From Porticoccaceae bacterium UBA1117 (GTDB lineage Bacteria; Pseudomonadota; Gammaproteobacteria; Pseudomonadales; Porticoccaceae), in NCBI GenBank assembly GCA_002313335.1, contig DCBC01000090.1:1-5742 (forward strand): DNA of 5,742 nt, given 5' to 3'. Each line of letters opens with the position of its first letter. The stretch's first letter is position 1. The notes under the pieces are model-generated. The model did no database searches. It saw only the letters and a list, made by a program, of their open reading frames with translations, and was not told the DNA's origin. The translations under genes and the position numbers were made by a program. Below, in pieces: positions 1-5,709 of this stretch.

Positions 1-88
1 GGATCTAAACAACAATACGAATATAGACTGCAATGATCTGAGGCAACTGCGCAACCGGGGTAGCATAAAATCGTTGCAAGCTAACACT

Positions 89-97
89 TGTGAGTAA
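89..97 (-). promoter_or_regulatory. DnaA-box-like 9-mer (one mismatch)
   Basis: On the minus strand this reads TTACTCACA, which differs from the relaxed DnaA consensus TTWTNCACA at one position. It is the outermost box on the left and has the same orientation as the boxes at 160-168, 172-180 and 350-358. Confidence 0.35.
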
Positions 98-145
98 CTT
101 TTAACGCTGATAAGAAGTGACTTCACCCACATAACCGGTCAAAAG

Positions 146-154
146 TTATTCACA
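146..154 (+). promoter_or_regulatory. DnaA box (TTATTCACA)
   Basis: TTATTCACA fits the relaxed DnaA consensus TTWTNCACA exactly. It faces the opposite way to the next box, with 5 bases between them, giving a convergent pair. It is the only plus-strand box in the cluster. Confidence 0.6.
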
Positions 155-159
155 ATTTC

Positions 160-168
160 TGTGGATAA
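160..168 (-). promoter_or_regulatory. Perfect DnaA box (TTATCCACA)
   Basis: The minus strand reads TTATCCACA, the strongest known DnaA-binding 9-mer (the R1/R4 type of E. coli oriC). It sits between the boxes at 146-154 and 172-180. Its start is 12 bases from that of the next box, so the two lie on nearly the same helical face. Confidence 0.7.
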
Positions 169-171
169 CTT

Positions 172-180
172 TGTGGATTA
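172..180 (-). promoter_or_regulatory. DnaA-box-like 9-mer (TAATCCACA)
   Basis: The minus strand reads TAATCCACA, one mismatch from the perfect box. It is the third member of a tight triplet and partly overlaps the first copy of the ATTAACCTTG repeat (177-186). Confidence 0.5.
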
Positions 181-234
181 ACCTTGGATTCGTCGCTTAA
201 ATCCGTAAAAAACATACCGCCCAGTTAGATTGGT

Positions 235-270
235 TACTTTTTAACCATTTATAAAAAATCATATAAATCA
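235..270. other. AT-rich block, candidate DNA-unwinding element
   Basis: Only about 5 of the 36 bases are G or C, clearly more AT-rich than the flanks. It lies between the DnaA-box triplet on the left and the IHF-like sites on the right, where an unwinding element would be expected in an origin. I see no E. coli-type GATC-starting 13-mers in it and no clear DnaA-trio pattern, so the unwinding role is inferred from composition and position only. Confidence 0.4.
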
Positions 271-295
271 ATGACATAGCGTAACTCGTCGAAAC

Positions 296-308
296 AATCA
301 ATGACTTA
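296..308 (+). promoter_or_regulatory. IHF-consensus site, with a near copy 30 bases to the left
   Basis: AATCAATGACTTA matches the IHF core consensus WATCAANNNNTTR at every fixed position. The first ten bases recur exactly at 266-275, and that copy extends to AATCAATGACATA (266-278), one mismatch from consensus. The 30-base offset is close to three helical turns. IHF bends DNA at E. coli oriC, so the placement beside the DnaA boxes is meaningful, but the consensus is loose and chance matches occur. Confidence 0.45.
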
Positions 309-349
309 CAGCCGTTATCTAACGCAAGCTTGCAAAACAGACAGGTATC

Positions 350-358
350 TGTGGAAAA
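350..358 (-). promoter_or_regulatory. DnaA box (TTTTCCACA)
   Basis: The minus strand reads TTTTCCACA, which fits TTWTNCACA exactly. It lies on the far side of the AT-rich block from the main triplet and, like the box at 172-180, is followed by ATTAACCTTG (here at 366-375). It overlaps a near-palindrome at 341-352. Confidence 0.45.
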
Positions 359-420
359 AAAGATTATTAACCTTGACCCAAGCCTAAAACAAGGCTAGCA
401 ATACTTGAGCCCCAGCGACG

Positions 421-1200
421 TTACAGAGCAGGCTTTAGATTCTGCCACTCACTTCCAATATCTTGCTCAGCAAATATTATTGCAGCCCCGCCTAGGTCCG
501 CATTGGACAGGACATCGGCGATAATATCGGGGTGATTATTTTTATCACTGATATGACCAAGTACTAACGTTTGCAGCTGTGATAAGTCTAAGCTTTTTAG
601 TAGATCCAAAGCCTGCCGGTTACTGAGATGTCCGAACAAGCCACTGACTCTATCCTTTAGGAATTGAGGGTAAGGCCCTCTAGCGAGCATCTCTTCATCA
701 TAGTTAGATTCAAGTAGTAAGCCATGGCATTTGGAATAAATCGAGATGACATGCGGCGTGTAGTGCCCCAGGTCTGTCAAAATACCAAGGCGAAAAGTAC
801 CGTCACTCAGCATATATTGAATGGGCTCTCTGGCGTCATGAGGAACGGGGACTGGTGTAACAGTAAACTGCCCCAAATCAAAGGCAGTATGGCTGTCTAT
901 AATCTTAAAGTTCTTAGAGTTCTTAGAATCAGAGGAAAGGTTACGCGCTTTAAAACAGCCAGCAGACAGATACACCGGGATACCAAATTTCGCAGACAGC
1001 GCCTCTACGCCCTTCCAATGGTCACTATGCTCATGGGTAATAAGTATTGCCGTGAGCGTCTTAGGGTCTACATTACGCGCAAGTAGCCTTGCGCAAATCG
1101 AACGAATCCCAAACCCACAGTCAACCAAAATTGAGGTCAGTCCTGACACAACGATTGTCGAGTTACCTTTGCTACCACTGCCGAGAGAGGCGAAACGCAC
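421..1200 (-). CDS. MBL-fold metallohydrolase, YycJ/WalJ-like
   Basis: This is a 259-residue cytoplasmic protein of the metallo-beta-lactamase superfamily, with no signal peptide. The metal-binding motif HEHSDH is at residues 56-61. Further family features are HDA at 121-123, TDLG at 142-145, LLLESNYD at 161-168, GHLSN at 190-194 and LGHISDKNN at 214-222, which would supply the remaining metal ligands and active-site residues. The N-terminus MRFASLGSGSKGNST is typical of the YycJ/WalJ branch. Those proteins are reported or predicted to be nucleases or hydrolases, and the true substrate here is unknown. The start is GTG at 1198-1200: an in-frame TAG lies two codons upstream and the conserved N-terminus begins exactly there. 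The Shine-Dalgarno is weak. The gene begins 12 bases after the bamC stop, so it is very probably cotranscribed with it. The same dapA - bamC - MBL order is known in Pseudomonas. Confidence 0.9.
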   Translation of the reverse strand: MRFASLGSGSKGNSTIVVSGLTSILVDCGFGIRSICARLLARNVDPKTLTAILITHEHSDHWKGVEALSAKFGIPVYLSAGCFKARNLSSDSKNSKNFKIIDSHTAFDLGQFTVTPVPVPHDAREPIQYMLSDGTFRLGILTDLGHYTPHVISIYSKCHGLLLESNYDEEMLARGPYPQFLKDRVSGLFGHLSNRQALDLLKSLDLSQLQTLVLGHISDKNNHPDIIADVLSNADLGGAAIIFAEQDIGSEWQNLKPAL

Positions 1201-1212
1201 TATCTAGAGGCC

Positions 1213-2241
1213 CTACGACAAGTTACTTCGTAAAATCGCCAGCAATCTGGATACGTCGGCCCTTTTGACGCTATTACCCGAAGCATCAACAATTTTCACT
1301 TCAACGTCAGACCCTACCGCTTCAACGAGAACGCGATAGTTCGTTTCAATAATATCCGGCTCATCACTACCACCGAACATACGAGCAAAAAAACCTACCT
1401 CAGCGCTGGTAGGCTCGGTGTAATTGACGTAAAAGATTCCCTCTGAACGGTTCTTATCAATCGTAGAAAACCCACCTTTGTCCAATGAGTAAACCACGGA
1501 TGCCCATGAACGATCAAAGCCAAGCTTTAAACGAATAAAAGGATCTGCTACCTCAGGAGATATAATTTCTACCTTTGAGGCACCACCAATGTCTTGAGCT
1601 AAGAGGGAAACGCTTGCAAAATCATTTACACCCGCCAGATCATTGGCAACCAACGTTGACATGTCGAGTTCTCGCTGATCGCTGTCTGATACGGTTGGCC
1701 ATACTGCGTTCTCTTCGGCCCCACGCACAGCCTGATTGTGAATAATAGCGATTTCGGTGCTCTCTACTTGCACGCCCGGAGAGACGTTAAACCTAAACCT
1801 ATGAGAGTTGTCCTCATCAGAGCTAAAAGTGACCCACACCGTTTCGATTAATCCCGATGAGCCCTGGGCTAAGGCCGAAGGAACACCATTACGATTCAAA
1901 ACATTTCTTAGTCGGGGCCACAGCTCGCTAGGAGAGATATTGATCAGCACCCAACGTCCCTCATCAAAGCTTTGAATTTTAACCAATTGCTCAAAAGTGT
2001 TCACCGAGGCAGGCTGTGGTCTCGGCACGTCGAACGAAACAAGTTGCTCTGACGATGTCTCTATAGCTGGAATCGGATAGATTTGGCCAACAGAGCTTGT
2101 GCTCAGTTCGCGAGGTATGTACGTAGGTTCTGTTTCCTCAGAAAGAAGGTAATCGCTGCTGCGATCCTTCAATCCAAGCCACCCACAACCCGCTAAATTA
2201 GCTGAGAAGAAAATTACAATAGTAGCTGACAGCATTTTCAT
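1213..2241 (-). CDS. bamC: Outer membrane protein assembly factor BamC (lipoprotein)
   Basis: This is a 342-residue lipoprotein, close to the 344 of E. coli BamC (NlpB). A lipoprotein signal peptide with lipobox LAGC (16-19) predicts cleavage before Cys19. The +2 residue is Gly, not Asp, consistent with delivery to the outer membrane. A low-complexity, proline- and serine-rich stretch (about 20-82) corresponds to the extended segment that in E. coli binds BamD. Two similar helix-grip domains follow (about 85-195 and 230-340). Each contains a Ser-x-x-Trp helix followed by a strand (SELWPRL at 105-111, RSWASVVYSL at 244-253). The BAM complex inserts beta-barrel proteins into the outer membrane, and BamC is its non-essential accessory subunit in E. 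coli. Starts at ATG 2239-2241 or at Met3 are both possible, and neither has a strong Shine-Dalgarno. The gene lies 32 bases after dapA, as in E. coli and Pseudomonas; this synteny is a main reason for the call. Confidence 0.88.
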   Translation of the reverse strand: MKMLSATIVIFFSANLAGCGWLGLKDRSSDYLLSEETEPTYIPRELSTSSVGQIYPIPAIETSSEQLVSFDVPRPQPASVNTFEQLVKIQSFDEGRWVLINISPSELWPRLRNVLNRNGVPSALAQGSSGLIETVWVTFSSDEDNSHRFRFNVSPGVQVESTEIAIIHNQAVRGAEENAVWPTVSDSDQRELDMSTLVANDLAGVNDFASVSLLAQDIGGASKVEIISPEVADPFIRLKLGFDRSWASVVYSLDKGGFSTIDKNRSEGIFYVNYTEPTSAEVGFFARMFGGSDEPDIIETNYRVLVEAVGSDVEVKIVDASGNSVKRADVSRLLAILRSNLS

Positions 2242-2273
2242 ATTTACGAAAGGCCTTTTAATTAAGCGATAAG

Positions 2274-3152
2274 TTAAACAACACCAGCAGCCAGCATAGC
2301 TCGGCTAACGGTAGTTAAGTGTTCCTTGCTGAGACTAGTCATAGGGAGTCTCAGTACGTTTTCTATCATACCCATCTGGCTAACCGCCCACTTTACCGGA
2401 ATTGGATTGGCCTCGACAAAAAGACCAGAATGCAAATCGGATAGAACCAGATCGAGCTCTTTTGCCCGCTCGGAGTTCCCACCCATTGCCGCTGCACACA
2501 TTTCAGACATCAATTTGGGTGCAACGTTCGCAGTGACAGAAATATCACCATGCCCCCCCATCTGCATAAGCTCTCGAGCTGTTGCATCATCCCCTGAGTA
2601 TACAGCGAAGCCATCAGCACAGTCCCTTAGCAACACAGGTACGCGAGATAGATCTCCTGTAGCCTCTTTGATACCAATAATATTAATCAGATTGCTCAAC
2701 GCTATGACGGTATCAGGGATCATATCGCATGCTGTTCTACCAGGAACATTGTAAAGAATTTGATCTATATCAACAGCTTCAGAAATGGCTCTAAAGTGCT
2801 GATAAAGCCCACTTTGCGTCGGTTTATTGTAGTAGGGCGTTACCAGTAAACAGGCATCAGCGCCAACTTCCTTTGCAGTCTGAGTAAGATGGATTGCCTC
2901 TGTAGTTGAGTTGGCACCTGTCCCAGCTATCACTGGCACCCTGCCAGCGACCTTTTTAACGATAAATTCAATCACGCTGGCATGCTCTGCGACACTCAAA
3001 GTCGCTGACTCGCCTGTAGTGCCAACAGCAACAATCCCATTGGTACCCTCAGCGATATGCCACTCAACTAGAGCCCCTAAAGAGTTCCAATCTATGGCTA
3101 AGGACCCTGAATACATAGGCGTAACTAAGGCGACAATACTTCCAATAATCAC
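2274..3152 (-). CDS. dapA: 4-hydroxy-tetrahydrodipicolinate synthase (DapA)
   Basis: DapA condenses pyruvate with aspartate semialdehyde, the first committed step to diaminopimelate and lysine. It therefore supplies peptidoglycan cross-links; it is cytoplasmic and usually a tetramer. Counting from the chosen start, the visible active-site features are GTTGES (44-49), PYYNKP (106-111), YNVPGRT (134-140) with the catalytic Tyr134 and substrate-binding Arg139, and the Schiff-base lysine Lys162 in GIKEATGD. The chosen start is GTG at 3150-3152, preceded by a strong GGGGGA Shine-Dalgarno. It gives MIIGSIVALVTPM, aligned with E. coli MFTGSIVAIVTPM, and exactly 292 residues, the E. coli length. The frame stays open upstream to an ATG at 3167 (+5 residues) and a TTG at 3221 (+23 residues). 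That extension is basic, shows no family similarity and lacks a good ribosome site. The gene lies 94 bases after the lpxL-family gene and 32 before bamC. Confidence 0.95.
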   Translation of the reverse strand: MIIGSIVALVTPMYSGSLAIDWNSLGALVEWHIAEGTNGIVAVGTTGESATLSVAEHASVIEFIVKKVAGRVPVIAGTGANSTTEAIHLTQTAKEVGADACLLVTPYYNKPTQSGLYQHFRAISEAVDIDQILYNVPGRTACDMIPDTVIALSNLINIIGIKEATGDLSRVPVLLRDCADGFAVYSGDDATARELMQMGGHGDISVTANVAPKLMSEMCAAAMGGNSERAKELDLVLSDLHSGLFVEANPIPVKWAVSQMGMIENVLRLPMTSLSKEHLTTVSRAMLAAGVV

Positions 3153-3167
3153 TTTTTCCCCCGACAT
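3153..3167 (-). promoter_or_regulatory. Shine-Dalgarno deciding the dapA start
   Basis: The minus strand reads ATGTCGGGGGAAAAA immediately before the GTG at 3150-3152. Five consecutive G followed by A makes a strong ribosome binding site about five bases from that GTG. The ATG at 3165-3167 overlaps the 5' side of this site and has no good site of its own, which argues for the GTG start and the 292-residue product. Confidence 0.6.
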
Positions 3168-3233
3168 GGCGATAGGTTTAGCGTGGACATGGTACTTACG
3201 CCTATGCGCACGCACAAGCAAAACTCATTTTTT

Positions 3234-3249
3234 TGAATGGAACCATTCA
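3234..3249. repeat. Inverted repeat across the lpxL stop codon
   Basis: TGAATGG (3234-3240) and CCATTCA (3243-3249) form a perfect 7-bp inverted repeat with a 2-base centre, ending in the stop codon of the acyltransferase gene. In the direction of transcription it is followed by a run of A, not T, so it is not a canonical terminator. A two-base centre is also too tight for an unstrained RNA hairpin; the inner pairs would have to open. It could be a protein-binding site ahead of dapA or an mRNA structure affecting dapA expression. Confidence 0.35.
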
Positions 3250-4206
3250 TTTGCGAACCTTACTGGCTAAATTGTAGATATCAGGATCGCCCTCAGGACG
3301 ATTTTTAAATCGCCGATGCACCCAAAGATATTGATCAGGCTGCAGTAAAATAAATTTTTCAATGAGCTTGTTAATACGTGTCGCATCGACTAGATCATCA
3401 CCACTGGGGAATAATTCAAGCGCGGGGTGAAAGCTTATTTTATAACCTCGCGATCCGGGTAACCTTATATGACTAAATGGAACAACGGCAGCCCCAGTCT
3501 TATCAGCAAATCGAGCTGTGGCGTAGACAGTAGCGGCTGAAATACCGAAGAATGGTGCAAAAAGCCCCTGCCCCAAGCCATAATCTTGATCAGGCCCATA
3601 CCAAAGGGTTCGGCCTTTTTTGAGCGCCTTCATACTGCCTCTCACATCTCTCCGCTCAAAGACGACAGTGTCTCCTTTACCTTTAGAAACACGACCAGAG
3701 GCCTGTATGTAATCAAACACTGGATTGCCGTGTGCTCGATACATACCATCCATTTGCGTGACCATAGAAACGGCAGCGCCTCCAATCTCCAGCGTCGTGT
3801 AGTGAATACCCAACAGCATGGTACCTCGACCCTCAGGTACTGCCTTGAGATGTTCAAGCCCTTCGAAACTAAGTAGTTTTGCCAAACGACGAGAGGACCA
3901 CCACCAAGCCATACCAATCTCCATAAAGGCAATACCAGTATTAATAAAATTATTTCGCAACATCTCGTGCTGCTCAATACCGGTCAACGTCGGGAAACAG
4001 ACCTCAATATTTCTTTTCGCAATTGTCTTTCGGCGACTTTTGAACGAGAAAACCGCTAACCCAATACCCTTTCCCAAGAGTAACAAAATAGGAAACGGTA
4101 AAGCAGTAATTAGCCGCCACACCAACAAACCAAGCCAAAGTAACCAGTGACGAGGATGAAGTAACTTGAAACTAAATTTCGTCGCCTTGGACGTCTTATT
4201 AACCAA
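3247..4206 (-). CDS. lpxL: Lipid A biosynthesis acyltransferase, LpxL/HtrB family
   Basis: This 319-residue inner-membrane protein transfers a secondary acyl chain from acyl-ACP onto Kdo2-lipid IV(A), a late step of lipid A synthesis. The N-terminus has [12 protein letters not shown] (15-26), as in E. coli LpxL and LpxP, within a hydrophobic segment of about residues 21-55 that should anchor it to the membrane. The catalytic HX4E motif is His135 to Glu140 (HYTTLE). Further family blocks are RNIEVCFP (65-72), the tryptophan-rich MAWWWSS (99-105), PDQDYG (205-210) and [10 protein letters not shown] (297-306). The PDQDYG block resembles LpxP more than LpxL, so the symbol denotes the family, and acyl-chain preference cannot be read from the sequence. 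The start is TTG 4204-4206, with AGAAGGG seven bases upstream inside fabV. No ATG or GTG is near, and an in-frame TAG lies five codons upstream. The 8-base overlap with fabV suggests translational coupling. Confidence 0.92.
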   Translation of the reverse strand: MVNKTSKATKFSFKLLHPRHWLLWLGLLVWRLITALPFPILLLLGKGIGLAVFSFKSRRKTIAKRNIEVCFPTLTGIEQHEMLRNNFINTGIAFMEIGMAWWWSSRRLAKLLSFEGLEHLKAVPEGRGTMLLGIHYTTLEIGGAAVSMVTQMDGMYRAHGNPVFDYIQASGRVSKGKGDTVVFERRDVRGSMKALKKGRTLWYGPDQDYGLGQGLFAPFFGISAATVYATARFADKTGAAVVPFSHIRLPGSRGYKISFHPALELFPSGDDLVDATRINKLIEKFILLQPDQYLWVHRRFKNRPEGDPDIYNLASKVRK

Positions 4207-4220
4207 GGGTTGGCCCTTCT
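4199..4220 (-). promoter_or_regulatory. fabV/lpxL overlap with internal ribosome binding site and TTG start
   Basis: The TTG start of the acyltransferase (4204-4206) lies inside the last codons of fabV, whose TAA is at 4199-4201. An AGAAGGG site at 4214-4220 is seven bases upstream of the TTG. A weak start codon with a strong site in an overlapping gene pair is the usual arrangement for translational coupling, in which ribosomes ending fabV reinitiate on lpxL. Confidence 0.55.
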
Positions 4221-5404
4221 ATCAGATTTTCAATGGGTATCTCAGAATCTACCTCTTGATCGTAATCTACGCCAGCAACACCAAACCCAAACAACGATAA
4301 AAACTCTTGCTTATAGCCACTAAAATCGGTCAGCTGATTAAGGTTTTCAGTTGAAATTTTAGCCCATGATTCTGCTACTTTAGCCTGCACATCAGCACGC
4401 ATTTCCCGCTCATCCATGCGCAATCTGCCCTCACCATCCAGCCGAGGATTATCTGAATATAGACCCTCGGTAAAAAGTCGGTAAAGCTGCTCTATGCAGC
4501 CCTCATGGCTTCCATCAATTTTCATCTCCTTAAATAGCATCGATAAATACAGTGGCATAATTGGTATGGCTGAACTTGACTGAGTTACCACAGCCTTAAG
4601 GACCGATACCCGAGCATCACCTGCACTCAATGCGAGTTTTTCTCTGATCGACAACACCTTATTGTCTAAGTCCTTTTTCGCCTGGCCGATTGTTCCATCC
4701 CAATACAGATCCCAGGTCATTTTTTCACCGATATAAGTAAAAGCAGTGGTTTTTGCACCAGGGGCTAAAACGTCTGCGTCCGACAGAGCATCCATCCACA
4801 TTTGCCAATCTTCGCCACCCATTACCGACACAGTGTCAGAAATCTCTTGATCCGACGCAGCCTCTAGACTAAATTCCTGAATAACCTCTTTGTCCGTATT
4901 GATTCCTCGCATGGTGATGCTCTTACCCACGGGCTTTAGAGTAGAATTGAATATTTCTCCCGTCTTGGGGTGCTGTCGTCTCGGCGCAGCTAAACTGTAG
5001 ATAACGAGATCAATTTGGCCTAAATCCTTAGCGATCGTCTCTATGACTCTCTGCTTGACCGCATCTGAAAATGCATCTCCATTGATACTCTTGGCATATA
5101 GACCGTCATTTTCGGCCTGTTTGTGGAACGCAGCACTGTTATACCAACCGGCAGTGCCAGGCTTGCGATCTGAACCTGGCTTTTCAAAGAAAACGCCCAA
5201 TGTAGATGCGCCAGCACCGAAGGCTGCAGTAATTCTAGCCGAGAGTCCGTAGCCTGTTGAACTACCTATCACCAACACTCTTTTGGGCGCGAGGATAGGC
5301 GCTTGGCTCTTAATATAATCGATCTGATTTAGTACGTTTTGCTCACACCCTGATGGGTGGCTGGTAACGCACATGAAGCCGCGAACGCGAGGCTTGATAA
5401 TCAT
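4199..5404 (-). CDS. fabV: Enoyl-ACP reductase FabV (NADH-dependent)
   Basis: FabV reduces trans-2-enoyl-ACP to acyl-ACP, the last step of each fatty acid elongation cycle, in the cytoplasm. The protein has 401 residues, and family members have about 400. The N-terminus [20 protein letters not shown] is characteristic. A nucleotide-binding stretch [16 protein letters not shown] (42-57) is followed by [19 protein letters not shown] (71-89). The acidic residue at Glu74 is the position linked to NADH preference in this family. The catalytic Tyr-X8-Lys motif is Tyr234 to Lys243 ([10 protein letters not shown]), longer than the Tyr-X6-Lys of Fab[15 protein letters not shown] (273-286) is the conserved substrate-side loop, and a small C-terminal domain spans about 320-388. 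The FabV class is known for low triclosan sensitivity, so the organism may share that trait. The start ATG 5402-5404 has GGAG seven bases upstream. It heads the visible gene set and overlaps lpxL. Trans-2-enoyl-CoA reductases are close relatives and cannot be fully excluded. Confidence 0.95.
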   Translation of the reverse strand: MIIKPRVRGFMCVTSHPSGCEQNVLNQIDYIKSQAPILAPKRVLVIGSSTGYGLSARITAAFGAGASTLGVFFEKPGSDRKPGTAGWYNSAAFHKQAENDGLYAKSINGDAFSDAVKQRVIETIAKDLGQIDLVIYSLAAPRRQHPKTGEIFNSTLKPVGKSITMRGINTDKEVIQEFSLEAASDQEISDTVSVMGGEDWQMWMDALSDADVLAPGAKTTAFTYIGEKMTWDLYWDGTIGQAKKDLDNKVLSIREKLALSAGDARVSVLKAVVTQSSSAIPIMPLYLSMLFKEMKIDGSHEGCIEQLYRLFTEGLYSDNPRLDGEGRLRMDEREMRADVQAKVAESWAKISTENLNQLTDFSGYKQEFLSLFGFGVAGVDYDQEVDSEIPIENLIEGPTLG

Positions 5405-5495
5405 ATAAGATCTCCATTGATAACTTGGCTTTCAGTTCTACCGATTTTTGCTATGATACCTCAAAGGGTTTCGAACTCGTAAAAATAGAATAAAT

Positions 5496-5524
5496 ATATT
5501 AAGAAAAAATCATCTAATCGCCAA
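5496..5524 (-). promoter_or_regulatory. Possible sigma-70 promoter for fabV
   Basis: On the minus strand a -35-like TTGGCG (5519-5524, four of six consensus bases) is separated by 17 bases from a -10-like TAATAT (5496-5501, four of six). Transcription would start near 5489, giving a leader of about 85 bases. A second -10-like TATCAT (5455-5460) lies closer to the gene but has no good -35. Both matches are weak in an AT-rich context, so the position is uncertain. Confidence 0.25.
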
Positions 5525-5622
5525 TAAACCAGCACTATTGCTCCATTGACTCGACATCAAGACAGACTGCTCGTTTCCACAAGAGTTTAGACGGCTTATA
5601 TTAGTTCCTTTAGTGGAGACTA

Positions 5623-5632
5623 TGTGATCACA
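5623..5632. repeat. Perfect palindrome TGTGATCACA
   Basis: This 10-bp perfect palindrome lies about 220 bases upstream of fabV. The half-sites TGTGA and TCACA are those of CRP, but they abut instead of being separated by six bases, so it is not a normal CRP site. It may be an operator for another dimeric regulator or a chance palindrome. Confidence 0.25.
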
Positions 5633-5709
5633 ATAGGGCTTGGTTACGTAAAAATTGATAGATCGGCGAAGAGCTCCTAAAGTAACTTTCTTTTTTTGTA
5701 CCCGATATT

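Larger units (their letters stand above)
89..375. other. Candidate replication origin (oriC-like) or other DnaA-controlled region
   Basis: This non-coding stretch carries five DnaA-box-like 9-mers (89-97, 146-154, 160-168, 172-180, 350-358). It also has an AT-rich block at 235-270, a perfect IHF-consensus match at 296-308 with a one-mismatch copy at 266-278, and two copies of ATTAACCTTG at 177-186 and 366-375. Three boxes lie within 35 bases, as in initiator-binding clusters. Clustered DnaA boxes next to an AT-rich unwinding region and an IHF site is the known layout of gammaproteobacterial oriC. Against this reading, no dnaA, rpmH, mnmG or mioC is visible, GATC sites are sparse (2-5 and 35-38 on this side), and the adjacent genes are read toward the region. 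Alternatives are a DnaA-titration site or a DnaA-regulated promoter for a gene lying off the left edge. The motifs are seen directly; the origin function is inferred. Confidence 0.55.
177..375. repeat. 10-bp direct repeat ATTAACCTTG bracketing the AT-rich region
   Basis: Exact copies of ATTAACCTTG lie at 177-186 and 366-375. Each lies beside or just beyond a TGTGGA DnaA-box core (172-180 and 350-358), so the box-plus-repeat arrangement looks like a duplicated module on either side of the AT-rich block. Function unknown. Confidence 0.45.
1..420. other. Left intergenic region, no supported gene
   Basis: The 420 bases downstream of the MBL-hydrolase stop codon show no convincing coding sequence. 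A minus-strand frame opens at ATG 64-66 and runs off the left edge (22 codons), and a plus-strand frame enters from the left and stops at 95-97. Neither has a ribosome binding site or a recognisable protein sequence. The region holds the DnaA-box/IHF/AT-rich assembly described separately. It also has a perfect 10-bp palindrome GCAAGCTTGC (324-333), a 6-bp stem hairpin (231-236 with 242-247, loop 237-241) at the edge of the AT-rich block, and two mutually exclusive 5-bp stems near 371-396. None of these hairpins is a clear rho-independent terminator for the leftward operon. Confidence 0.6.

Noticed and set aside
1..66. Minus-strand open frame starting at ATG 64-66 and running off the left edge
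   Set aside because: Only 22 codons are visible, rich in Leu and Arg, with no ribosome binding site and no similarity I recognise; it does not match the start of PurC, DnaA or MnmG.
2..97. Plus-strand open frame entering from the left and stopping at 95-97
   Set aside because: About 31 codons with no recognisable family; it ends within a DnaA-box-like site and is too short to support as the tail of a gene.
371..396. Hairpins AGCCT/AGGCT (381-385, 392-396) and CCTTG/CAAGG (371-375, 390-394) as the operon terminator
   Set aside because: The stems are only 5 bp and mutually exclusive, and the nearest T tract on the minus strand (355-361) is at least nine bases beyond, so this is not a convincing rho-independent terminator.
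724..1086. Plus-strand open frame of 120 codons antisense to the MBL-fold gene
   Set aside because: It is opposite a well-conserved metal-binding coding region and has an unremarkable, Arg/Lys-rich translation typical of a shadow frame. The antisense frames at 2326-2754, 2911-3270, 3586-3876, 3818-4150 and 5043-5252 were rejected on the same grounds.
3642..3977. Second minus-strand open frame inside the acyltransferase gene, 111 codons
   Set aside because: It lies wholly within lpxL in another frame, has no family similarity and looks like a shadow of the real gene.
5466..5478. GGTTTCGAACTCG resembling a tRNA T-loop
   Set aside because: No T-stem pairing, acceptor stem, anticodon arm or CCA end can be built around it on either strand.
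5623..5632. TGTGATCACA as a CRP-binding site
   Set aside because: CRP sites need six bases between TGTGA and TCACA; here the halves abut.
5624..5680. Plus-strand 18-codon frame starting with GTG and preceded by GGAG
   Set aside because: The ribosome site is well placed, but the peptide is very short, has no run of regulatory codons and no plus-strand gene follows within its reach, so chance is the simplest explanation.
5691..5697. T7 run as a plus-strand terminator
   Set aside because: Only a 4-bp AAAG/CTTT stem precedes it and no plus-strand gene ends here.
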